NCBI RefSeq assembly: GCF_008370645.1
Contig: NZ_VTZN01000038.1
Location: 1-34,140, forward strand
Direction of reading: 5' to 3'
Length of the DNA stretch: 34,140 nt
Source of the DNA: Mycobacterium simiae
GTDB lineage: Bacteria > Actinomycetota > Actinomycetes > Mycobacteriales > Mycobacteriaceae
This document shows positions 28,017 to 34,140 of the stretch, piece after piece; the first letter of the stretch is position 1, and every line of letters starts with the position of its first letter. The notes under the pieces are model-generated. The model made no database searches. It had not been told where the DNA came from and saw only the letters and a program-made list of their open reading frames with translations. Position numbers and translations under genes: made by a program.

Positions 28017-29189
28017 CTACACAGCCAACTGGCGGGTGAAGCCGTCGGGAACCAAGATGTCGTCCGGGCCCAGATCGTGGATCGAGGCGTGGCCCAGACC
28101 CATCAACGCCGAGTCGATACCGCCGCGCAGGATGTCAAGGACGTTCTCGACGCCGGGTTGTCCGGCGGCGGCCAGACCCCACAAGTACGCGCGGCCAATC
28201 ATCACCGCACGGGCGCCCAGCGCGACCGCCTTGACGACATCGCCGCCCCGCCGGATGCCGCCGTCCAGCAGCACCTCGACCTGATCACCGACGGCCGCGG
28301 CGACCGCGGGAAGGGCGCGAATCGACGCGGGTGTGCCGTCCAGGTTGTTGCCGCCGTGGTTGGACACCGAGATCGCTGAAACACCGGCATCTACGGCCCG
28401 TTTGGCATCGTCGACCCGCATCACGCCCTTGAGCATGAATTGCCCGCCCCACAATTCCCGCAGCCAGGCGATGTCTTCCCAGGTCGGCGGCGGTGTTGCC
28501 ATCCACTGGCCGTAGGCGGCAAAAAACGGTGGGCCGGGCTCGCCGCGCCGGCCCTGGTTGGGCACCCGCAGGTCCGGCGGTCGCATCGTCTTGCCGAACT
28601 TCCACAGCCACCGCGGCTTGGTGATCGCCTCTGGCGACAACCGCAGGATGGTCCGCAGGTTCATCGCTTCGGGGATCTTGGGGCTGCCCCAGTCGCGCCC
28701 GTGCGAGAACGTCCAGTCGGTGGTGACGATCAAGCCGACCGCGCCGGCCTGCCGCGCCCGTTCGACCCGCTCGGCGATCGCGTCGCGCCCCCCCAGCCAG
28801 TAGACCTGGAAGAAGATCTTGGGGTTGGCCGCGATAACTTCCTCGATCGGCTTGCTGGCGAACGAGGACAATCCCAGCGCCGTGCCCCGCGCCGCCGCGG
28901 CCCGCGCGACAGCGACTTCGCCATCTGGATCGACCGCCTGCACGCCCGTCGGCGAGATGATCACCGGTAGCGAAATATCTTGCCCCATAATCGTCGTCGA
29001 CAAGTCGCGCTTTTCCGTCGCGCCAACGACGTGTGGCGCAAAGCCCAGTTCACTGAACGCTGCGACATTGTCGGCGACCGTGATTCCCTTTTCGCTAGCC
29101 GCAATCAGGGACGAGTAAACGGATTTCGGTAGCCGCCGCCGCGCGCGTTGCTGTGCGATCGCTACCGTTTCAAACCATTCATCGGCCAT
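28017..29189 (-). CDS. mftD: Premycofactocin synthase MftD (FMN alpha-hydroxyacid dehydrogenase family)
   Basis: FMN enzyme that oxidatively deaminates AHDP to the redox-active premycofactocin. TIM-barrel family motifs are visible: PVIISPTGVQAVDPDGEVAV near residue 75, the FMN-binding lysine in FMLKGVM, the catalytic His region SVSNHGGNNLDGTP, and phosphate-binding VLLDGGIRRGGDVVKAVALG followed by ARAVMIGRAYLWG. 390 residues starting MADEWFETVAIAQQRARRRL, as in mycobacterial MftD. It lies 2 nt after the mftC stop. Confidence 0.95.
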   Translation of the reverse strand: MADEWFETVAIAQQRARRRLPKSVYSSLIAASEKGITVADNVAAFSELGFAPHVVGATEKRDLSTTIMGQDISLPVIISPTGVQAVDPDGEVAVARAAAARGTALGLSSFASKPIEEVIAANPKIFFQVYWLGGRDAIAERVERARQAGAVGLIVTTDWTFSHGRDWGSPKIPEAMNLRTILRLSPEAITKPRWLWKFGKTMRPPDLRVPNQGRRGEPGPPFFAAYGQWMATPPPTWEDIAWLRELWGGQFMLKGVMRVDDAKRAVDAGVSAISVSNHGGNNLDGTPASIRALPAVAAAVGDQVEVLLDGGIRRGGDVVKAVALGARAVMIGRAYLWGLAAAGQPGVENVLDILRGGIDSALMGLGHASIHDLGPDDILVPDGFTRQLAV

Positions 29190-29191
29190 AG

Positions 29192-30358
29192 CTACACCGG
29201 ACTTTCGTTGCAGAGCCGGGCCGGCGGTCGCACCGTCAGCGTGAGCGGTACCGGCGCGCTGATCCGCCGGCCCCTGGAGTGGTCGACGCGGGGTCGCGGA
29301 GTGTCACGCTCGCGCGCCAGTGCCGGCGCGGAGTGACCCTGGACGCACTCGGGGTCCGGACCGTCCAGCGGCAGGCTGGTGAAGAATTTCGCCGCCATGC
29401 AACCACCCCGGCAGCTGTCGTAGTGCCCGCAACTGGAGCAGGCTCCCGCGGATTGCGGCTGACGCAGCTCACGAAACAGCGGTGCGTTCTTCCAGACTCT
29501 GTCAAAACCGCCGTCGGACAATATGTTTCCGGCCAGGAAGCGGTCATGGATGGCGAACGGGCACGCGTATACGTCGCCTACCGGGTCGATCAGACACACC
29601 ACCCGGCCGGCCCCGCACATGTTCAGGCCGGCCAGCGCGCCGGACTGGCCGAGCGGCGCGAGATGGAAGAAAGAGTCGCCGGTGAGCACTCGTTCTCCCT
29701 TGGCAACGAGCCACTCGTAAAGCTGCACCTGCTGGGCCGCGCTAGGGTGCAGGTCGTCCCAGACATCCGCGCCCCGCCCCGACGGACGCAGCCGCGTGAC
29801 GCGCAGAGTCGCATCGTAACGGCTTGCCAGGGCTGCGAATTCGTCGAGCTGGTCGACATTGTGGCGGGTGACAACCACCGAGATCTTCGCATTGGAGAAG
29901 CCCGCCTCGGCAAGGTTTTCCAGCGCGCGCACCGCCACGTCGAACGAGCCGCCGCCGCGCACCGCGTCATTGCCTGCCGCGGTCGCGCCGTCCAGGGAAA
30001 TCTGAACATCGACGTAGTCGCTGGCGGCCAGTCGCGCGGCCACCTCAGCAGAGATCCGCACGCCGTTGGTGGAGAACTTCACACCGACGTGATGTTCGGT
30101 GGCGTAGTCCACCAGATCCCAAAAGTCCGGGCGCACAGTGGGTTCGCCACCACCGATGTTCACATAGAACACCTGCATACGTTCCAGCTCGTCAATGATG
30201 TCCTTGCATTGGCGCGTGGACAATTCACGCGGATCCCGTTTACCCGAGGACGAAAGGCAATGCACGCACGCCAGGTTGCAGGCGTAGGTTAGCTCCCAGG
30301 TCAGGCAGATGGGCGCGTCCAGTCCGTGTTCGAACTGCTCGATGAGTCGGGGTACCAT
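29192..30358 (-). CDS. mftC: Mycofactocin radical SAM maturase MftC
   Basis: Radical SAM/SPASM enzyme that decarboxylates and cyclises the C-terminal Val-Tyr of MftA. The SAM cluster motif CNLACVHC (Cys27, 31, 34) lies in TWELTYACNLACVHCLSS. The SAM-binding GGGEP follows. C-terminal SPASM cysteines are in MCGAGRVVCLIDPVGDVYAC and CSSCGHYDSCRGGCMAAKFF, with a further Cys in DPECVQG. The ATG at 30358 has AGGAGGAC just upstream and shares its A with the mftB stop (TGATG). 388 residues; about 45 beyond the last cysteine form a basic, Pro-rich tail. Confidence 0.96.
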   Translation of the reverse strand: MVPRLIEQFEHGLDAPICLTWELTYACNLACVHCLSSSGKRDPRELSTRQCKDIIDELERMQVFYVNIGGGEPTVRPDFWDLVDYATEHHVGVKFSTNGVRISAEVAARLAASDYVDVQISLDGATAAGNDAVRGGGSFDVAVRALENLAEAGFSNAKISVVVTRHNVDQLDEFAALASRYDATLRVTRLRPSGRGADVWDDLHPSAAQQVQLYEWLVAKGERVLTGDSFFHLAPLGQSGALAGLNMCGAGRVVCLIDPVGDVYACPFAIHDRFLAGNILSDGGFDRVWKNAPLFRELRQPQSAGACSSCGHYDSCRGGCMAAKFFTSLPLDGPDPECVQGHSAPALARERDTPRPRVDHSRGRRISAPVPLTLTVRPPARLCNESPV

Positions 30359-30651
30359 CACTTGTCCTCCTGAGGCACCAGCATGTTGGAACCGGCCAGC
30401 ACACCCAGCGCATGCAGGTATGGGTCCTGATCGCAGTTGTCGACCCCGGCGGCACAGCACGCGGACCGGACGTCGGGATGATCGGCCAGCGACTGCACCA
30501 CGGTGAGGATGGTGCGGTTCTTCAGGAACGACAGCTTACGAGTACCAAAGTGATAGAGCAGCGCGCCAAAAGGCTCGGGTCGAACAGCCACCTTTGGGTG
30601 CAACCGCCAGCCACGATCGGGGTCGAACACGCCGGTCAGTAGACCCCGCAC
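30358..30651 (-). CDS. mftB: Mycofactocin precursor chaperone MftB
   Basis: RiPP recognition element protein that binds MftA and presents it to MftC. 97 residues with the family core [20 protein letters not shown], then [20 protein letters not shown] and a C-terminal [16 protein letters not shown]. The ATG at 30651 overlaps the 3' end of mftA by 16 nt; a GTG at 30630 ([10 protein letters not shown]) would avoid this and cannot be ruled out. Confidence 0.93.
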   Translation of the reverse strand: MRGLLTGVFDPDRGWRLHPKVAVRPEPFGALLYHFGTRKLSFLKNRTILTVVQSLADHPDVRSACCAAGVDNCDQDPYLHALGVLAGSNMLVPQEDK

Positions 30652-30725
30652 ATGCCGTCGATGGAAACCTCTTCAACCAGGGTCTCGGTGACGAGCTCGG
30701 TGTCTGTCTCGGTCTCGTGGTCCAT
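30636..30725 (-). CDS. mftA: Mycofactocin precursor peptide MftA
   Basis: 29-residue precursor of the redox cofactor mycofactocin. It starts [20 protein letters not shown], an acidic leader, and ends in the invariant core S-IDGMCGVY, whose terminal Val-Tyr becomes the cofactor. It is the first gene of mftA-mftG, divergent from mftR across 89 nt. Too short for routine ORF calling but unmistakable. Confidence 0.97.
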   Translation of the reverse strand: MDHETETDTELVTETLVEEVSIDGMCGVY

Positions 30726-30814
30726 GTGAATAGCCTTTCGCTAAGGGACTCGACATCGATCGGTCGACCTGGACACAATATGGCATCGAGTGCCGAAACG
30801 AAAGGGCGGGTCTG
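30726..30814. promoter_or_regulatory. mftA / mftR divergent control region
   Basis: 89 nt between divergent starts. It contains spaced inverted arms ACTCGA (about 30749) and TCGAGT, and a GTCGAC, but no clean palindrome that I would call the MftR operator with confidence. AAAGGGCGGG precedes the mftR start. Confidence 0.4.
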
Positions 30815-31411
30815 ATGCTGCACGACTCGCGAGTGGGCCGGCGCCGTTCGACGACACCGGATCGCATCAGCAACGTTGCCATCGACTTGTTTGCCGCCCA
30901 GGGGTTCGCCGAGGTCAGCGTCGACGATGTCGCGCGGGCGGCCGGCATCGCGCGCCGCACCCTATTTCGCTACTACGCCTCCAAAAACGCCATTCCATGG
31001 GGGGATTTCGACACCCACCTGGCACACCTGCGCGATCTGCTCGACAGTATCGATCCGCGAGTACCGTTGCGCGACGCGCTGCGCGCCGCGCTGTTGGCGT
31101 TCAACACCTTCGACGAGGGTGAGACCATCCGGCATCGCCAGCGCATGCGAGTCATCCTGCAAACCCCTGACCTACAGGCGTACTCGATGACCATGTACGC
31201 CGGCTGGCGAGAGGTGATCACCGAGTTCGTCGCGCGCCGGACGGGCGCCAAATCGACCGACCTGGCGCCCCAGACCGTCGCTTGGACGATGCTCGGGGTC
31301 GCACTGAGCGCCTACGAGCACTGGCTGAGCGACGAATCCGTCGCATTGCCCGAGGCGCTCGGCGACGCGTTCGACGTCGTCGGCGCCGGACTGGACCGGC
31401 TCGACCCATGA
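30815..31411 (+). CDS. mftR: TetR-family regulator MftR
   Basis: Transcription repressor divergent from the mycofactocin genes; MftR of M. smegmatis has been reported to respond to long-chain acyl-CoAs. 198 residues. The N-terminal TetR HTH is [20 protein letters not shown] followed by [20 protein letters not shown] (about residues 18-57), and the C-terminal ligand domain is helical. The start ([15 protein letters not shown]) follows a GGG-rich ribosome site. Its stop overlaps the DUF2332 gene as ATGA. Confidence 0.94.
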   Translation: MLHDSRVGRRRSTTPDRISNVAIDLFAAQGFAEVSVDDVARAAGIARRTLFRYYASKNAIPWGDFDTHLAHLRDLLDSIDPRVPLRDALRAALLAFNTFDEGETIRHRQRMRVILQTPDLQAYSMTMYAGWREVITEFVARRTGAKSTDLAPQTVAWTMLGVALSAYEHWLSDESVALPEALGDAFDVVGAGLDRLDP

Positions 31412-32454
31412 ACTCCGAGCACCTGCTGCACACCCTGCGATCCCAAGGGCGGTTCTGCACCTCGTCCGGCTCGCCGATGTACGGCGAGCTGCTCGAGCTG
31501 GTGGCCGCCGACGTCGAAGCCGGCGGCGTTTTCGCGACGATTCTGTCAGGCCACCAACATGTTTCGGCTCGCCAAGCGGTGCCGCTGCGGCTGCTCGGCG
31601 GCCTGCACCGGTTGGTACTCGACGGCCACGCACCGGGATTGCGCCGCTGGTATCCCAGCACCGGCGGTACCTGGAACGCCCTGACCGCCTGGCCCGAAAT
31701 ACGTTGCGTCGCAGTCGATCACGCGGACACGTTGCGCGCTGCTCTGGCTCAGCCGCCACAGACCAACGAAGTGGGCCGATCCGCCGCGCTGATCGGCGGG
31801 TTGCTGCGAATCAACCACGGATTCGACTTGCCGATACGGCTTTTCGAAATCGGGTCGAGCGCCGGACTGAACCTGCGGGCAGACCGGTACCACTATCGCT
31901 ACCCCGGCGGGCAATGGGGGCCGCCCGATTCGCCGGTGACGATCGACGATGCGTGGCTTGGCGCATTGCCGCCGCAAGGGGCGGTGCGGATCGTCGAGCG
32001 GCACGGCTATGACATCGCGCCCATCGACGTCACCGGCGCCGACGGGGAGATGACCGTGTTGAGCTACGTCTGGCCCGACCAGGAGGCGCGCATGCGCAGG
32101 TTGCGTGGTGCCATCGCGGTCGCCCGCAGCACCCCGGCGCGGCTAGAGCCGCGGACGGCAGCCGAGGCGGTCGCCGCGCTGGCTCTGGCCGACGGCGCAT
32201 TGACCGTGTTATGGCATTCGATCACCTGGCAGTACCTTTCCGCTGATGAACAGGCCGCGGTCATCACGTCGATCGATGCACTGGCCGGCCAAGCCGATGC
32301 CCGGTCACCGTTCGCGCACCTCACCCTCGAGCCCGCTCGGGACGGGCCGGGCGCTCCGATCAAGTTCCTCGTGCAGGCTGCCAGCTGGCCAGGTGGCGAG
32401 TCGCAGCTTCTCGGGGAATGCCATCCGCACGGCCCACCGGTGAACTGGCAGTAG
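31408..32454 (+). CDS. DUF2332 family protein
   Basis: Conserved protein of unknown function, 348 residues, starting [20 protein letters not shown]. Conserved family stretches include [20 protein letters not shown], which resembles a methyltransferase-like glycine motif, and [20 protein letters not shown]. No signal peptide or membrane helix. The ATGA overlap with mftR implies translational coupling, and the M. tuberculosis homologue (Rv0690c) has the same position. A link to mycofactocin is suggested by synteny only. Confidence 0.88.
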   Translation: MNSEHLLHTLRSQGRFCTSSGSPMYGELLELVAADVEAGGVFATILSGHQHVSARQAVPLRLLGGLHRLVLDGHAPGLRRWYPSTGGTWNALTAWPEIRCVAVDHADTLRAALAQPPQTNEVGRSAALIGGLLRINHGFDLPIRLFEIGSSAGLNLRADRYHYRYPGGQWGPPDSPVTIDDAWLGALPPQGAVRIVERHGYDIAPIDVTGADGEMTVLSYVWPDQEARMRRLRGAIAVARSTPARLEPRTAAEAVAALALADGALTVLWHSITWQYLSADEQAAVITSIDALAGQADARSPFAHLTLEPARDGPGAPIKFLVQAASWPGGESQLLGECHPHGPPVNWQ

Positions 32455-32639
32455 CTTTTTCGCTGCCCCCGTCGGAGTTTGGGTCGCAACCACGACGATA
32501 AGAGTGTGAGCCCAACCGGACCACGATCGCAATGCCGTCAGCGAAGCCGGCCACGCCCTGCTAGCGCTTACAACGACGCATTGCCGGTGGTGGACGGATA
32601 TTTCGCCCGGCGTTGTGGCGATCGCGGGACGCCGAAGAT

Positions 32640-32985
32640 CTGAACTCGGTGACTTTCTTGGCGGCGATGGATGCCACCCGCAACAGCGACCCGCCGCCGA
32701 TGGCCATTTCGTGATTGCGCGGTGTGGCGCGGCACAACCTAGCCGACCACCATCGGCGCCGGCATGACCGGTTCGAGGTGTCGGTCGCAGAGCCGCCGGA
32801 GCCGGTGGACGCCTCGAACGTCCGGGATGACTGGGATGCCGAGCTGGATCGCCTGGTCGCCCCGGCTTACTAAGGCACATCGCACGGTGCTGGCGCTGCG
32901 CGACATGGACGACTGCAGCGTCGGTGAATGCGCCCGAAAGGTGTCCAGAACGCATATCCGAAAAGGGGGGCACGCCAGCCCTATC
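32640..32985 (+). pseudogene. Remnant of an ECF sigma factor gene
   Basis: Plus-strand pieces read VARHNLADHHRRRHDRFEVS and DASNVRDDWDAELDRLVAPA. After an in-frame stop and a frame change comes AHRTVLALRDMDDCSVGECA. These resemble the region 2.4-to-4 linker and region 4.1 of ECF sigma-70 factors. The region 2 core and the DNA-recognition helix are lost. Several stops and shifts show that it is dead. The preceding 32455-32640 interval holds nothing I can identify. Confidence 0.55.
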
Positions 32986-33240
32986 TCAGGGTGGCCAAGG
33001 CACGGGCGGCCATCGCTTGGCACACCGATGCCTTGGGCGCGGTGTCGTTGGTGGGCCAATAGTGATGGACGACGGGCGAATTGGGATCGCCGAGATCGAG
33101 ATCGCCGGTTGAGTGATGTATCTGGCCGACGAGTACCCCGAGTTCGGACTGAAATCCCCCGCACCGGAGGCGGTTTCGGTTCAGCCTGATGCTGCGCGTC
33201 GCTGACCGGACCCGTTGGCGCACCGATCTAGTATCGGTGA
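32975..33240 (+). pseudogene. Remnant of a VOC-family (PhnB/glyoxalase-like) gene
   Basis: Plus-strand frames read YLRVAKARAAIAWHTDALGA, then PIVMDDGRIGIAEIEIAG, a stop, then VMYLADEYPEFGLKSPAPE, then LRVAD. This is the order found in PhnB-like VOC proteins (Y-L-x-V-x-D-A-x-x-A-I-x-W-Y, G-H-A-E-I-x-I, V-M-L-A-D-E-x-P-E). Frame changes and a stop disrupt it, and the C-terminal half is not recognisable. It lies directly after the sigma-factor remnant; such pairs are common in actinobacteria. The following 33241-33521 interval shows no gene. Confidence 0.6.
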
Positions 33241-33521
33241 TATCGGCTAACGCGGTCGGCAACGTCGTACTACCTACGCACATCAACCGCGGTAACGCCG
33301 ACCGCAGCAGACCGCTCACCGAAATCGACACCGTCTCGCTCTGCTGGACCGGTAGTGTGCCCGCACGGCTTTTGGGCGCTGCGTCAGCCTGAGAAGTGGG
33401 TATCACGCCCGTGAGACCCGCGGCGATGAGCAGTCAGACGGAGGCCGAAGCCGTCCGGCCGGAATTGCCCAGGCATGCGCCACTGAGGACCGACCCGACG
33501 CAACCGCCGAACCCTGATCAG

Positions 33522-34140
33522 CTACGGCAGTAGCCGGCTGAGGTTAAACAAGCCCGACACTCGAGAGCCCATGTTGAAGAAGCCCGAATTCAAGCCACTA
33601 AGGACCGAGGGAAACGCGGGCGGGACACCGGTGTTGCCAATGCCCGAGGTCTGGCCATTCACTAGAGTGCCGCCGCTGGCCGTGTTGAAAAAGCCCGACA
33701 TCGAGCCGGCGCCGGGACCGGTGGCTGTGTTGAAAAAGCCCGACGTGGCCGTACCGGTGTTGTTGAAGCCCGAGTTCATCATGTCGCTGTTGGTGATCAT
33801 GCCGATGCCCGTGTTCACGTTGCCCGAATTCCAGAAGCCCGTGTTGGCGAAGCCGGAATTTCCGTTGCCCGTGTTCGCGAACCCGGAGTTCCCGAAGCCC
33901 GTGTTCAGTGCGCCCGCGTTCCCGATGCCGGTGTTGGAGGTGTCGGTGTTTCCGACGCCGGTGTTGAAGAGGCCCGAGTTCCCGACGCCGGTGTTGCCCG
34001 CGCCTGCGTTCCCGAGGCCGATGTTGGCGCCACCGGAGTTGCCGAAGCCCAGGTTGTTGAACTGGCCTGGCGTCAGGGTATTGAAGCCGGTGTTGAAAAT
34101 GCCGATGTTGCCGTCACCGGAGTTGAAGAAGCCGATGTTG
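33522..34140 (-). CDS. PPE-MPTR family protein, C-terminal part
   Basis: The frame is open from the right window edge to the TAG at 33522 (206 codons). It consists of the asparagine-glycine pentapeptide repeats N-x-G-x-G/F typical of PPE proteins of the major polymorphic tandem repeat class: NIGFFNSGDGNIGIFNTGFN, later GNAGAGNTGVGNSGLFNTGV and FNMGSRVSGLFNLSRLLP at the end. The N-terminal PPE domain lies outside the window. Such genes are abundant in slow-growing mycobacteria and are exported by type VII secretion. The last about 70 residues are less regular. Confidence 0.93.
   Translation of the reverse strand, partial: NIGFFNSGDGNIGIFNTGFNTLTPGQFNNLGFGNSGGANIGLGNAGAGNTGVGNSGLFNTGVGNTDTSNTGIGNAGALNTGFGNSGFANTGNGNSGFANTGFWNSGNVNTGIGMITNSDMMNSGFNNTGTATSGFFNTATGPGAGSMSGFFNTASGGTLVNGQTSGIGNTGVPPAFPSVLSGLNSGFFNMGSRVSGLFNLSRLLP

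Noticed and set aside
33522..34140. Regular NxGxx-coding repeats as a CRISPR or satellite
   Set aside because: The period and open frame match PPE-MPTR protein repeats; there are no spacer-like unique segments of constant length.

Overview
This is mycobacterial chromosome, most likely from a slow grower. The basis is high GC, the complete S10 ribosomal protein operon, a complete mycofactocin operon, an MmpS/MmpL pair, an atsA arylsulfatase and the C-terminal repeats of a PPE-MPTR protein. The species cannot be resolved from the sequence alone. The backbone order (PPE, DUF2332, mftR, mftABCDEFG, S10 operon, atsA) matches the Rv0690c-Rv0711 neighbourhood of M. tuberculosis as I know it. Here extra DNA lies on both sides of the S10 operon: about 4 kb between rpsQ and atsA, and about 13 kb between mftG and rpsJ.

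Left part (1-5800, minus strand). A 5'-complete, 3'-truncated atsA is followed upstream by a layered duplication. In transcription order it reads: rpsQ, a terminator-like hairpin, a decayed P450 tail, an intact P450 (4133-5368), a decayed rpsQ copy, a 26-codon peptide gene with a near-perfect ribosome binding site (3535-3615), a 10-bp perfect hairpin, a frameshifted second copy of the peptide gene (3282-3361), a second intact P450 (1959-3212), and atsA. A very short peptide gene next to a P450, with a hairpin between them and a decayed paralogue of the peptide, looks like a P450-modified ribosomal peptide (RiPP) locus. This is my main candidate for an undescribed system. The architecture is seen directly; the function is inferred.

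Middle (5811-11420, minus strand). The S10 operon runs rpsJ, rplC, rplD, rplW, rplB, rpsS, rplV, rpsC, rplP, rpmC, rpsQ, with tight spacing and many 1-4 nt overlaps. A good SigA-type promoter lies about 270 nt upstream of rpsJ. The upstream region also holds the tail of a decayed IS110-type transposase.

Signalling and transport block (12185-24140). It contains an FHA-adenylate cyclase homologue, a divergent mmpS-mmpL pair, a large Ser/Thr kinase fused to an NTPase and TPR-like region, a flavin amine oxidase with an N-terminal cyclic-nucleotide-binding fold, and an MFS transporter with two C-terminal cyclic-nucleotide-binding folds. A putative cyclic-nucleotide source and two cyclic-nucleotide-type receptors therefore sit within 12 kb, although one receptor and half of the other lack key ligand residues. 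Two short tandem repeats lie at gene ends here.

Right part (24308-34140). The mycofactocin operon mftA-mftG is complete and ends in a hairpin. It is divergent from mftR, which is coupled by an ATGA overlap to a DUF2332 gene. Beyond that are remnants of an ECF sigma factor gene and a VOC (PhnB-like) gene, then the C-terminus of a PPE-MPTR gene that runs off the window.
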